In this document: piece after piece, positions 17,241 through 26,056 of the stretch
Numbering within the stretch: position 1 is the first letter of the stretch
Layout: every line of letters begins with the position of its first letter
NCBI RefSeq assembly: GCF_900186615.1
Contig: NZ_LT896588.1
Coordinates: 710,397-774,396, forward strand
Reading direction: 5' to 3'
Source of the DNA: Parabacteroides bouchesdurhonensis
GTDB lineage: Bacteria; Bacteroidota; Bacteroidia; Bacteroidales; Tannerellaceae
DNA length: 64,000 bases
Notes under the pieces: generated by a model
Told to the model about the DNA's origin: nothing
What the model saw: only the letters and a program-made list of their open reading frames with translations
Databases searched by the model: none
Program-made: the position numbers and the translations under genes

Positions 17241-17561
17241 ATGAAGGTAGTTATCACAATACTGTTAACCCTCATTTTACAGACGGGTTATTCGGTTTCA
17301 GCCAATGTTATGAAATCGAAGCCTGCTACTTATACCGTAAACCAAAAAGATCCTGAACCCATAAAAATAACTGTATCAGAAAACTGTATCCACGTAGAGA
17401 ATGCCCCAATAGGCAGTGTTCTGGAAATATACAGTGTAGTAGGGATTAAAGTAACCGAAATAACAATGAAACAGCCCAACGGAGATTACACTGTCGACAT
17501 TGTCAAAGGTTATTACATCATTCGCATAGGTGACACTGTCCGCAAAATAGCAATCCGCTAG
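17241..17561 (+). CDS. Small secreted protein resembling a stand-alone T9SS C-terminal domain
   Basis: The 106-residue protein starts with a signal peptide of about 21 residues ending VSA. Nearly all of the rest resembles a type IX secretion C-terminal sorting domain: ENCIHVENAPIGSVLEIYSV, a Gly-Ile-Lys turn, then KGYYIIRIGDTVRKIAIR at the end. In such domains the Y-x-x-x-G, G-x-Y-I-I-x-I and K-I-x-I-x patterns are typical. There is almost no cargo between signal peptide and domain. The family was recognised by pattern only. It stands alone between rnz and cls. Confidence 0.6.
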   Translation: MKVVITILLTLILQTGYSVSANVMKSKPATYTVNQKDPEPIKITVSENCIHVENAPIGSVLEIYSVVGIKVTEITMKQPNGDYTVDIVKGYYIIRIGDTVRKIAIR

Positions 17562-17655
17562 TTAAATGACCACCGCAATATATATTTTCACCCGCTTATT
17601 TGTTTTTTTCACTTGTCTTGTATATTTTAGCTGATTATAGTGTAAACAAAAACGG

Positions 17656-19092
17656 ATGTTAGCAACCATACATATATCGTTTATTGTAGGTACAGTGTTC
17701 ATTATATTATACTGTCTCACGATTTTGGGATTAGTTGTCGTTATCATTACAGAGAACAGAAACCCATTGAAGACCATCCCCTGGGTAATCGTTCTGTTGC
17801 TGGCACCCGGCATCGGATTACTATTCTACTTTTTCTTTGGACAAGACAACCGTAAACAACGTATCATTTCACGCAGAACTTATAAACGTATCATGAAACG
17901 TCCTCAAGAAGGTAAATTACCTCAAGACGCGTGCGTTGTTCCTGAAACTTATAAACCTTTGTCAACCTTACTTAGTAACAGCAACCAGGCCTCTCTGCTA
18001 TATGGAAGTGATATTACAATTTATACCAATGGAAAAGATAAACTACGAGAGTTATTAGCGGAAATAGGCAATGCCAAGCACCACATCCATTTGCAATATT
18101 ACATCTTCTGCGATGATGAAACAGGCAACAAAGTAAAAGATGCCCTAATTGCCAAAGCACAAGAGGGTATCGAAGTACGTGTTTTATATGATGATGTGGG
18201 CTGTTGGAATGTAAAAAAGTCATTCTTTAAAGATATGCAAGCAGCAGGAATTGAAGTATATCCTTTCCTGAAAGTTGCGTTCCCTATACTAACCAGTAAA
18301 GTAAATTACCGTAATCACCGTAAGATTGTAGTAATAGACGGCAAGGTCGGTTTCATGGGAGGAATGAATATAGCGGACCGATATGACAAAGGTATTTCTT
18401 GGGGAACTTGGCGGGATACACATTTTAAGTTTACAGGAAAGGGCGTACACGGTCTCCAGGCCGCATTCTTAATAGATTGGTATGTAGTAAGTAAAAAACT
18501 ACTGAATGACAAAATATATTATCCTCCGACAGAAACATTTGGAGATAACATAATGCAAATAGTAACCAGCGGTCCGGTAGGGCAATGGCGTATATTATTG
18601 CAGGCCACAATCTTTCTTATTGCAAATGCAAAGAAATATGTTTTTATACAAACTCCTTATTTCTTGCCAACGGAAGGACTAAACCAAGCATTGCAGACTG
18701 CCGCTTTGGGAGGGGTGGATATACGGCTTATGCTTCCAAAACGTTCAGACACCCGTACAGCAAACATGGCAAGCCATTCATTTATTGACGAAATGGTAAA
18801 AACCGGAGTGAAAGTATATTTTTATAAACCGGGATTTCTGCATTCCAAAATGGTAATCAGCGATGATGCCATCGCTTGTATAGGTTCTGCTAATATGGAT
18901 TTCCGTAGTTTTGAACACAATTTTGAGATCAATGCCTTCGTCTATCAAAAAGAATTTACTTTACAAATGAAACGAATATTCCTTCACGACATGAAGCATT
19001 GCGAACGCCTTGTACCTTCCCGCTGGTTAAAGCGTCCTTTGAAGCAGCGAATGACGGAATCGTTTATGCGTTTGTTTTCTCCTCTTCTATAG
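17656..19092 (+). CDS. cls: Cardiolipin synthase
   Basis: A 478-residue phospholipase-D-family enzyme that forms cardiolipin at the inner membrane. Two N-terminal membrane helices span about residues 1-30 and 36-58. The two HKD motifs are HRKIVVID starting at His221, and HSKMVISD starting at His396, both complete. This layout matches bacterial ClsA. Its 3' end overlaps the convergent rsmD gene by 29 bp, so the two stops share sequence and no terminator is possible between them. Confidence 0.95.
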   Translation: MLATIHISFIVGTVFIILYCLTILGLVVVIITENRNPLKTIPWVIVLLLAPGIGLLFYFFFGQDNRKQRIISRRTYKRIMKRPQEGKLPQDACVVPETYKPLSTLLSNSNQASLLYGSDITIYTNGKDKLRELLAEIGNAKHHIHLQYYIFCDDETGNKVKDALIAKAQEGIEVRVLYDDVGCWNVKKSFFKDMQAAGIEVYPFLKVAFPILTSKVNYRNHRKIVVIDGKVGFMGGMNIADRYDKGISWGTWRDTHFKFTGKGVHGLQAAFLIDWYVVSKKLLNDKIYYPPTETFGDNIMQIVTSGPVGQWRILLQATIFLIANAKKYVFIQTPYFLPTEGLNQALQTAALGGVDIRLMLPKRSDTRTANMASHSFIDEMVKTGVKVYFYKPGFLHSKMVISDDAIACIGSANMDFRSFEHNFEINAFVYQKEFTLQMKRIFLHDMKHCERLVPSRWLKRPLKQRMTESFMRLFSPLL

Positions 19093-19642
19093 TTAAACCG
19101 TTTTTCTCCTTTATAAATATGGAAAAGTTTACCGAACCGTAAACTCGTTGCTGATAGAAATAAGGAAGAGCGGAAAAATCATTTGTCTTCGGATGTTCCA
19201 TAACAAAGATTCCGCCTTCACGCAACAAATCCCGTTCAAAGACAAGAGAAGGAATTTCCGGTAATTCTTTCAAAGCGTATGGAGGGTCGGCAAAGATAAA
19301 ATCAAAACTTTGTGCCGGAGCAGAATGAAGGTATCGGAACACATCTCCACGAATCAGAGTCAAATCATCCGTTTTCAACTCTTTTGCAACTTTCGCTATG
19401 AAAGACGCATGTGCATTGTTCTTTTCTACAGCCGTAACGCTATGACATTCACGCGAAAGAAGTTCAAACGAAATATTACCCGTACCGGCAAATAAATCTA
19501 AGGCATCCAATCCTTCAAAATCGATCAGGTTGGATAATACATTAAATAAGTTCTCTTTGGCAAAATCAGTTGTCGGACGCGCACTAAAAGAAGAAGGCAC
19601 ATCGAAACGTCTGCGGCCGTATTTTCCACTTATAATTCGCAT
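19064..19642 (-). CDS. rsmD: 16S rRNA (guanine966-N2)-methyltransferase
   Basis: The 192-residue Rossmann-fold methyltransferase modifies G966 of 16S rRNA in the 30S subunit. The opening MRIISGKYGRR, the SAM-binding loop FAGTGNISFE at 51-60 and the catalytic DPPY at 119-122 are clear. Its start overlaps the end of the DUF3822 gene by 13 bp, and its end overlaps the convergent cls gene by 29 bp. It is the last gene of a three-gene leftward unit. Confidence 0.94.
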   Translation of the reverse strand: MRIISGKYGRRRFDVPSSFSARPTTDFAKENLFNVLSNLIDFEGLDALDLFAGTGNISFELLSRECHSVTAVEKNNAHASFIAKVAKELKTDDLTLIRGDVFRYLHSAPAQSFDFIFADPPYALKELPEIPSLVFERDLLREGGIFVMEHPKTNDFSALPYFYQQRVYGSVNFSIFIKEKNGLTIEEEKTNA

Positions 19643-20457
19643 ATTAATAAAGAGATTAAATCCATAGGAACCTGCCCAATATCTCCTCCTAACAGATAAG
19701 CTTCAGAAGGTATTTCCATTACAGAAACATGTTTCAGATATGTTTTCAATACTTCCATAATTCTATTACGCAAAACCGGATTACCTGCAATATAAAGCAT
19801 ATCTGCCACTTGATCCATATCCGTCCCACGCCATGCACTTAATATATAATACAGTATCTCATCCTCCGTATCCGTCTCAAAAGAATTGACAAACAACAAA
19901 CTGCCTTGTGAATAACAAGCAATGTCCATCATTTTGTCATGAAGAAAAACGCACATCTGGCGGTAAGGATTCATCCGGCTACGTTTTTCCCACAAAGGAA
20001 GTAAAGATGTTATATGATGTGTAAAATCAGGATTCAACAATGAACGCGAACAAAATTCATACACTTCTTTGTCCAAGCCAAATACCACTTCGGCATTCTC
20101 TGTTTTCAGCGTATTATTAAGACAGGTCTTTTCCGGAGCAGAAAAGTTAAACGAAAGATACTCTCTCCTATCCTTTTCTTGAAAAAAAGCCTTCGGTACC
20201 AATGTATATTGAGAAGATACATAAATAACATGGATACGCTTATAAGCCCAACTCAAAAAATCGTTTTCAAAAAAGAAGTCCTTCAAAGAAGATACATAAG
20301 AATTACTCCGGTCGAATTCCACTTCCCGATAAAAGAAGCATCCTCCCTCCGAAGGTATATATCCGGAAAAAGAAAGTCCACCCGGACATAGCCGGATGGA
20401 CAATATATATTTTTCCGAATTGTCAGTAGTCAAAGTATCAGGAATACTGATAGCCAT
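19630..20457 (-). CDS. DUF3822 family protein
   Basis: The 275-residue protein has no signal peptide or membrane helix and matches the Bacteroidota DUF3822 family, as judged by its usual neighbour rsmD and by conserved-looking stretches such as SIRLCPGGLSFSGY and the C-terminal YLLGGDIGQVPMDLI. The fold appears related to actin/hexokinase-like ATPases (repeated beta-strands with FGLDKEVYEF and YIAGNPVLRNRI), but this is a weak impression. Function unknown. It overlaps rsmD by 13 bp, suggesting coupled translation. Confidence 0.75.
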   Translation of the reverse strand: MAISIPDTLTTDNSEKYILSIRLCPGGLSFSGYIPSEGGCFFYREVEFDRSNSYVSSLKDFFFENDFLSWAYKRIHVIYVSSQYTLVPKAFFQEKDRREYLSFNFSAPEKTCLNNTLKTENAEVVFGLDKEVYEFCSRSLLNPDFTHHITSLLPLWEKRSRMNPYRQMCVFLHDKMMDIACYSQGSLLFVNSFETDTEDEILYYILSAWRGTDMDQVADMLYIAGNPVLRNRIMEVLKTYLKHVSVMEIPSEAYLLGGDIGQVPMDLISLLICEL

Positions 20458-20468
20458 ATAACTGCCGA

Positions 20469-21158
20469 TTATTCCCAGTTACCTGCGTTATTATTAATTT
20501 CTTCCAGTGAACCAACACGTAATCCCGGGAACTTAGACTGCTTTTCAGCCTTTTCGATCAAGTTGTAAGTTAACTGAGGATCCATATCGCGAAGATAATC
20601 GGCAAATTTAACTTGGCATTGGAACACTTTAATTTCATAACCAGAGCCTGATTTTAAAGTAGCTGTATCCATATCAAACTGGATTTTTTCACCCGGAACA
20701 GCAGGTACAAAACGCATAGCTTCCACATCATAATTTTTACCCAATAATGTATCTACAGCTGTGATCCAAACCGTATCACGTGTAAAGCCCTTCAAACCTG
20801 CACTCTCTACTTCTTTCCAGTTACCTGTTTTCTTTGCTTTTTCAATTAAAGCTACAGCTTTCTTCTCAGTCATACCTTTTTCCAACTGCTCATCAGACAA
20901 AACACCTTCTTTTACAAGGAACGGAAGCTTTTCTGTCTTCAAGAACTTTGCCAGTTCATCAAAATTGGCTGCATGTACCTTGTGGATATTCTTATACTCG
21001 ATCTGAGCTTTACGGATATCCATCAGACGAGCTTTGATAGCAGTATCACGAATTTCTTTTTCTGCATCGTATTCCCTCGGTGCCTGAATACTTCTATAGC
21101 ACATGTAAACTAGCAGTGCAACTGCGGCTACTAATAAAATCTTTAATGTAACTTTCAT
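20469..21158 (-). CDS. Hypothetical membrane-anchored protein
   Basis: The 229-residue protein has one N-terminal membrane helix (about residues 5-22, LKILLVAAVALLVYMCY) followed by a mostly helical, lysine- and glutamate-rich domain facing the periplasm. A coiled segment with IEYKNIHKVHAANFDELAKF runs at about 50-70; its pattern resembles the region behind type IV pilin-like N-termini, but no prepilin peptidase site was seen. No domain is recognised with confidence. It is first in the unit with DUF3822 and rsmD (11-bp gap), behind a promoter-like TAAATTTG. Confidence 0.6.
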   Translation of the reverse strand: MKVTLKILLVAAVALLVYMCYRSIQAPREYDAEKEIRDTAIKARLMDIRKAQIEYKNIHKVHAANFDELAKFLKTEKLPFLVKEGVLSDEQLEKGMTEKKAVALIEKAKKTGNWKEVESAGLKGFTRDTVWITAVDTLLGKNYDVEAMRFVPAVPGEKIQFDMDTATLKSGSGYEIKVFQCQVKFADYLRDMDPQLTYNLIEKAEKQSKFPGLRVGSLEEINNNAGNWE

Positions 21159-21192
21159 GGTTTGTATTGTTTTTTGAATTTATTTCGTTCGG

Positions 21193-21200
21193 CAAATTTA
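21193..21200 (-). promoter_or_regulatory. -7 box for the hypothetical-DUF3822-rsmD unit
   Basis: The complement of 21193-21200 reads TAAATTTG, a match to TAnnTTTG, 34 bp before the gene start at 21158. No upstream TTTG box was found. Confidence 0.45.
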
Positions 21201-21251
21201 AAAAAGAATATTTAATACACTACCTTTATCGCGAAAATTATTATTGTCAAA

Positions 21252-22667
21252 ATGATAAATAGTTATTTAAGTTGCCAAATTACTCAAAATTTTCCATATA
21301 TTCCTACAAACGACCAAGTTTTAGCATTCCGGACACTCTCTGATTTCTTACTTTCAAGAGAGCCGGATGGTCTCCTTCTTCTTAAAGGATATGCGGGAAC
21401 AGGAAAAACTTCATTGGTAGGCGCACTTGTTAAAACATTAAATGCCCTCGAGCAAAAAAGTATTCTTCTGGCTCCTACCGGAAGAGCAGCCAAAATATTC
21501 TCCGGATATGCCGATCAAAAAGCTTATACCATCCACAAAAAGATATACAGGCAAAAAGCCTTTTCCAACGAACCTACAAGCTTTCTTCCTGATACAAACT
21601 TACACAAAGATACATTATTCATAGTAGACGAAGCCTCCATGATTGCCAACGAAGGGCTGGATTCGTTCATATTTGGAACTGGCCGTTTATTAGACGATCT
21701 GATACAATATGTTTACTCCGGAGAGAACTGCCGCCTGATACTAATGGGAGATGTCGCCCAGCTCCCTCCCGTCATGCAATCCGAAAGTCCGGCCCTTAAT
21801 CCTGAAATACTTCGAGGATACAATCTTCACATAGAAGAAATTACCCTCACACAGGTAGTACGGCAAAGTGAAGATTCCGGTATTTTATTTAATGCAACCC
21901 GGTTACGGGATGCTTTACGTACCAATACGGTAGAAATATTTCCCAAGCTCAAACTGCAGGGATTCTCCGATTTCAGAAAAATAAACGGAGACGAACTGAT
22001 TGAAGAAATATCCGCGGCTTATAGTCGTGACGGTATAGAAGAAACCATGATCATTTCCCGTTCCAACAAACGTGCCACCATCTACAACAATGGTATACGT
22101 AACCGCATACTGTATCGCGAGGAAGAACTGTCTTCCGGCGACCGCCTGATGGTAGCCAAAAACAACTATTACTGGACATCCGGCTGCAAAGAGATGGATT
22201 TCATTGCCAATGGGGAGATAATACAAGTATTGAGAGTGCGTCGCACCACCGAACTATACGGTTTCCGTTTTGCCGATGTATTGGTTCGTTTTCAAGACTA
22301 CGACCTTGAAATGGAGATTAAAATCCTGCTGGATACACTACAAACTGATACGCCGGCTCTTCCGAAAGAACTCAACGACAAACTGTTCTACACTATTTTG
22401 GAAGATTATGAAGATGTCCCCACTAAAGCCGGAAAGATGAAGAAAATGAAAGTAGACCCCCATTATAATGTCGTTCAGGTAAAATACGCTTATGCCGTAA
22501 CCTGCCACAAAGCACAGGGCGGACAATGGATGAATGTGTTCCTCGACATTGGCTATATCACAGAGGAAATGCTGGGCGAAGACTTCTATCGCTGGCTCTA
22601 TACGGCCTTTACGCGGGCAACCCACCGCTTGTATCTGGTAAATCTGCCGGAGGAGTTTATCGAATAA
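21252..22667 (+). CDS. RecD-like ATP-dependent DNA helicase
   Basis: The 471-residue superfamily 1B helicase has Walker A GYAGTGKTS at residues 46-54, Walker B LFIVDEASMI near 130, and a C-terminal UvrD_C_2 part with VTCHKAQGGQWMNVFLD and YTAFTRATHRLYLV. It lacks the long N-terminal region of RecD2, so it is a short RecD/Dda-like enzyme; the exact DNA-repair role is unknown. It starts a rightward run of genes divergent from the DUF3822 unit. Start is the first ATG after a TACCTTTA element that is a poor -7 box. Confidence 0.88.
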   Translation: MINSYLSCQITQNFPYIPTNDQVLAFRTLSDFLLSREPDGLLLLKGYAGTGKTSLVGALVKTLNALEQKSILLAPTGRAAKIFSGYADQKAYTIHKKIYRQKAFSNEPTSFLPDTNLHKDTLFIVDEASMIANEGLDSFIFGTGRLLDDLIQYVYSGENCRLILMGDVAQLPPVMQSESPALNPEILRGYNLHIEEITLTQVVRQSEDSGILFNATRLRDALRTNTVEIFPKLKLQGFSDFRKINGDELIEEISAAYSRDGIEETMIISRSNKRATIYNNGIRNRILYREEELSSGDRLMVAKNNYYWTSGCKEMDFIANGEIIQVLRVRRTTELYGFRFADVLVRFQDYDLEMEIKILLDTLQTDTPALPKELNDKLFYTILEDYEDVPTKAGKMKKMKVDPHYNVVQVKYAYAVTCHKAQGGQWMNVFLDIGYITEEMLGEDFYRWLYTAFTRATHRLYLVNLPEEFIE

Positions 22668-22714
22668 CTATATACTTTTTTGCCGGAATCCACGTTACAT
22701 TAACAAGAAATACC

Positions 22715-22722
22715 TATTTTTG
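22715..22722 (+). promoter_or_regulatory. -7 box for the 22771 gene
   Basis: TATTTTTG fits TAnnTTTG. It lies 48 bp before the ATG at 22771, and supports an internal promoter for the hypothetical-rsmI-lipoprotein-HAD unit. Confidence 0.5.
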
Positions 22723-22770
22723 CGAAAGTTAGATAATAGATTGTAATTCCGCGTGAATAGAAAAGAAAGA

Positions 22771-23457
22771 ATGGCAAACAAAGAGAAAATAGATTATCTG
22801 CTACTGGACATCCGGGAACTCGAAAAGCAAGTTGCCGGAATGCGGGATGCCGAAGTATATCCGGTATCCTTCTTTAGCCAGACATTCGACCTGACACATA
22901 AAATACTGAATGAACTCCATACGCTTGAAACGACTCAACTGGAGCAACTCCGCAAGCAAATGGAAGAACATGCAGCCTTGATACAAAACATTCCCCAACC
23001 AATAGCAAAGCCTCAGCCTGTCGTTGAAAAGTCCGAACCGAAGTCTTTACCGACACCCGAGCCCATCATTCAGCCTGAACCCGCTCCGATGCAGGTAGTA
23101 GAACCTACCCCTACAGCTGAGCCGGAATCGGTCTCTGTTCCTGTAGCTGAACCGGAATCGGTCATAGAACATGAGGAAATACCTACAGATACAAAAGTGA
23201 GTCTTTCGTTGAACGACCAACTGGAAAAAAAAATCCTTTCGGATTTTCGCAAAGCGTTCAGCCTAAACGATCGCTTCCGCTTCCGTAGAGAATTGTTCGG
23301 AGGGAATGAAGAAAAAATGAATATGGTTATTGCCGATTTGAACGATATCCAGTCATATGAGGAGGCAATGGATTATTTAAACAATATATTAAAATGGAAT
23401 CTTGAAGATCCTGCTGTTACCGACTTCATCAAGATGTTGGAAAAGCGGTATCTATAA
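22771..23457 (+). CDS. Hypothetical protein with Pro/Glu/Val-rich linker
   Basis: I prefer the ATG at 22771 (228 residues) over an in-frame GTG at 22753. The N-terminal 70 residues are helical (MANKEKIDYLLLDIRELEKQ onward). A repetitive Pro-Glu-Pro-Val linker with four similar PEPE/AEPESV units occupies about 75-140. The C-terminal 90 residues, from DTKVSLSLNDQLEKK, form a compact conserved-looking helical domain with FRKAFSLNDRFRFRRELFGG. No signal peptide is present, so it is probably cytoplasmic. Function unknown; it sits 8 bp before rsmI. Confidence 0.7.
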   Translation: MANKEKIDYLLLDIRELEKQVAGMRDAEVYPVSFFSQTFDLTHKILNELHTLETTQLEQLRKQMEEHAALIQNIPQPIAKPQPVVEKSEPKSLPTPEPIIQPEPAPMQVVEPTPTAEPESVSVPVAEPESVIEHEEIPTDTKVSLSLNDQLEKKILSDFRKAFSLNDRFRFRRELFGGNEEKMNMVIADLNDIQSYEEAMDYLNNILKWNLEDPAVTDFIKMLEKRYL

Positions 23458-23465
23458 GTAAATAT

Positions 23466-24170
23466 ATGGCAAAGCTAGTAGTAGTACCTACTCCTGTAGG
23501 AAACTTGGAAGACATGACATTTCGGGCTATCCGGATGCTGAAAGAGGCCGACCTCATTCTGGCGGAAGATACCCGTACCACCAGCGTTTTGCTAAAGCAT
23601 TTCGAGATACAAAACAAGATGCAATCCCACCATAAGTTCAACGAACATAAAACAGTGGAACAAATTGCCGCCCGTATCAAAGCGGGTGAAAATATAGCGC
23701 TTGTATCCGATGCCGGCACTCCCGCTATTTCCGATCCCGGCTTTATGCTGGTAAGAGAATGCGTACGTCAAGGAGTAGAGGTAGAATGCCTTCCGGGCGC
23801 TACAGCTTTCGTTCCGGCACTGGTTGCATCGGGGTTACCAAACGAAAAGTTCTGTTTTGAAGGTTTTCTTCCCCAAAAGAAAGGAAGGCAAACCCGATTG
23901 AAAGAACTTGCCACAGAGCACCGTACTATCATCTTCTACGAATCCCCTTTCCGGCTTGTAAAAACGTTGACACAGCTAACCGAATTTTTCGGAACAGACC
24001 GGCAAGTTTCCGTATCCCGCGAAATATCGAAGATACATGAAGAAACGGTACGGGGAACATTGGAAGAGGTTGCCACACACTTTACAGTGAACGAACCGAA
24101 GGGTGAAATTGTTATTGTTTTAGCAGGCTTAAAAGATAAGAAGGACAGAGAGACAGAAAAGGATGTTTAA
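23466..24170 (+). CDS. rsmI: 16S rRNA (cytidine1402-2'-O)-methyltransferase
   Basis: RsmI (234 residues) 2'-O-methylates C1402 in the decoding centre of 16S rRNA. The tetrapyrrole-methylase fold signature is exact: VPTPVGNLEDMTFRAIRMLK, then LAEDTRTT, then ALVSDAGTPAISDPG. The protein is shorter at the C-terminus than the E. coli enzyme but complete for this phylum. It starts 8 bp after the preceding gene and ends 19 bp before a lipoprotein gene. Confidence 0.95.
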   Translation: MAKLVVVPTPVGNLEDMTFRAIRMLKEADLILAEDTRTTSVLLKHFEIQNKMQSHHKFNEHKTVEQIAARIKAGENIALVSDAGTPAISDPGFMLVRECVRQGVEVECLPGATAFVPALVASGLPNEKFCFEGFLPQKKGRQTRLKELATEHRTIIFYESPFRLVKTLTQLTEFFGTDRQVSVSREISKIHEETVRGTLEEVATHFTVNEPKGEIVIVLAGLKDKKDRETEKDV

Positions 24171-24189
24171 CGAAACAAACAAAAAGACA

Positions 24190-25062
24190 ATGAAGAAAGT
24201 ATTAGTAGTATGTATCTGCACAGCTATGCTGGCCTCCTGCGGGCAGAATTCAGCCGATTACAAGAAGCTGAAAGCAGAAAACGATTCTCTCAGACTGGAA
24301 AACATCCGGAACACGGATGAACTGAACGAAATGCTCAATACATTGAATGATGTAGAAGCTGACTTTCAATCCATACGTGATGCCGAAAACTATCTGACCA
24401 TCCAGCAACAAGCCGGAGGTGAGATGAACCAAAGCAAACGAGAACAGATCAGACAGAATATGGAGTTAATCACCCAGACTTTAAAAAAGAACAAGGAACA
24501 GATTAACGACTTACAGGAAAAACTAAAGAAAAGCGGAATTCAATCTGCTGCTTTAAAAAAGACGATAGACCGTCTGTCTTCCGAAATAGACCAGAAAACG
24601 ACCATGATCGTTGCCCTGCAGGAAGACTTGGCTAAAAAGAACGTACGCATTCAGGAACTGGACGAAATGGTTTCCGCTTTGAATGAAGACGTAGAAGCTC
24701 TTGCTACGACAACAGCCGTACAATCCGAAAAGCTGAGTGCGCAAGATAAAGCGCTGAATACGGCTTATTATTGCTTCGGAACATCTAAGGAATTAAAAGA
24801 TCAAAAGATACTTTCTGGCGGAGGTTTGTTTGCCAAATCGAAAGTATTGCAAAGCGGATTCAACAAAGATTATTTCATTTCCATTGACATCCGCGAAGTG
24901 ACCGAGATTCCGTTATTTGCCGGTAAAGCAAAACTGAAATCCAATCACCCCGAAGGCTCCTATGAGTTCTTAAAAGACGAAGACGGTAATCTTACCCTTA
25001 AAATCACAGATACCAAGGCGTTCTGGAGCTTGGGAAAATATCTGGTAATTGAAGTAGGATGA
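24190..25062 (+). CDS. Coiled-coil lipoprotein
   Basis: I use the ATG at 24190, which gives a lipoprotein signal with the lipobox LASC (Cys17); an in-frame ATG at 24163 would overlap rsmI and spoil it. Residues 20-190 are a long predicted coiled coil rich in Lys, Glu, Asn and Leu (KKLKAENDSLRLENI and similar heptads). The last 100 residues form a beta-rich domain with YFISIDIREVTEIPLF and KLKSNHPEGSYEF. The lack of an acidic export tract after the cysteine suggests a periplasmic-side location. Role unknown. Its stop overlaps the HAD gene start by 4 bp. Confidence 0.75.
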   Translation: MKKVLVVCICTAMLASCGQNSADYKKLKAENDSLRLENIRNTDELNEMLNTLNDVEADFQSIRDAENYLTIQQQAGGEMNQSKREQIRQNMELITQTLKKNKEQINDLQEKLKKSGIQSAALKKTIDRLSSEIDQKTTMIVALQEDLAKKNVRIQELDEMVSALNEDVEALATTTAVQSEKLSAQDKALNTAYYCFGTSKELKDQKILSGGGLFAKSKVLQSGFNKDYFISIDIREVTEIPLFAGKAKLKSNHPEGSYEFLKDEDGNLTLKITDTKAFWSLGKYLVIEVG

Positions 25063-25754
25063 TCAGGTACAAGAACTTATTTATTGATCTGGACGACACC
25101 CTTTGGGATACGTACCACAACAATAAAGAATGCCTCGAAGAGATATATACCGCCCACAATTTTGGCCGGTATTATGCCTCCTTCGAGGCTTTCTTCAATA
25201 TCTACATGCCCCATAACATGGACTTATGGGCCAAATACCGCAGTGGAGAAGTAGACCGCCAGACACTAATCATCGAACGTTTTCGCTATATGACACGCCC
25301 TATGGGAATAGAAGACGTAAAGTCGGTCATGGCAATCAACAACGACTTCCTGCAAAGAACAACCAAGAAAACCCGTCTTGTTCCGGGAGCTATCGAACTC
25401 CTTAAATATCTATACCCTTCTTACCGTCTGTTTATCCTGTCCAACGGATTCAGGGAAGTACAATTCAAGAAACTAAGCAACTCCGGACTGGCACCCTATT
25501 TTGAACGGATGATATTGTCCGAAGATGCCAACATCCAGAAACCCCATAAAGGAATATTCGACTTTGCTTTACGCAACACGAATTCACGCCGTAATGAAAG
25601 CCTGATGATCGGCGACAGCTGGGATGCCGACATTGTGGGAGCTTATAACTCTAAAATAGACCAGCTCTGGCTAAATCCGGAAGGACTTCCGGCAGAAGGC
25701 TTCACTCCTACTTACACCGTCCGCTCACTGGAAGAGATAAAAAACATTCTCTGA
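25059..25754 (+). CDS. YjjG-like HAD nucleotidase
   Basis: A 231-residue HAD-superfamily phosphatase of the YjjG subfamily, which removes phosphate from noncanonical pyrimidine nucleotides. Motif I is DLDDT (Asp10 and Asp12), motif II is LSNGF, motif III has the lysine in QKPHKGIF, and motif IV is GDSWDADIVGA. Its start codon overlaps the stop of the coiled-coil lipoprotein (ATGA), so translation is coupled. A strong terminator follows at 25831. Confidence 0.88.
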   Translation: MIRYKNLFIDLDDTLWDTYHNNKECLEEIYTAHNFGRYYASFEAFFNIYMPHNMDLWAKYRSGEVDRQTLIIERFRYMTRPMGIEDVKSVMAINNDFLQRTTKKTRLVPGAIELLKYLYPSYRLFILSNGFREVQFKKLSNSGLAPYFERMILSEDANIQKPHKGIFDFALRNTNSRRNESLMIGDSWDADIVGAYNSKIDQLWLNPEGLPAEGFTPTYTVRSLEEIKNIL

Positions 25755-25830
25755 CCGAAGTCGGGAACGCGTACCACTCAATACAAAACTTACGAAAAAT
25801 AAACTTTACCGGTTTGCTCCGATAAAAATA

Positions 25831-25868
25831 AAAGCCCCGGCAGCATAAATACTACCGGAGCTTTTGTT
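25831..25868 (+). terminator. Intrinsic terminator after HAD gene
   Basis: AAAGCCCCGG at 25831-25840 pairs with CCGGAGCTTT at 25855-25864 with one mismatch. A short T-run sits at its end. Confidence 0.8.
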
Positions 25869-25983
25869 AAGATGCTGCTTTCCATCCTCACGGAAGTACA
25901 GGCAGACAGATTTTTAATTTTATTACTTTAGTATTAATATTCGCTTTACCTTTTCACCCGTCACGGGTTAATTAGCTTTATTA

Positions 25984-26010
25984 CAGGGTGGAGCATCAGC
26001 CACCACCCTG
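25984..26010 (-). terminator. Stem-loop after DUF6383 gene
   Basis: CAGGGTGG at 25984-25991 pairs perfectly with CCACCCTG at 26003-26010, 46 bp past the stop of the leftward DUF6383 gene. No T-run follows, so it may be an mRNA 3' stabilising hairpin. Confidence 0.5.
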
Positions 26011-26056
26011 CATTGCTCCGTAAAGCCAGAATTATTTTATTAATTTTTCTGTTCTC

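Larger units (their letters stand above)
25755..26056. other. Intergenic region between convergent genes
   Basis: This 302-bp gap holds the HAD gene terminator at 25831-25864 and a stem-loop at 25984-26010 belonging to the DUF6383 gene. Between them the sequence is A/T-rich and I see no gene, promoter or repeat. Confidence 0.6.
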
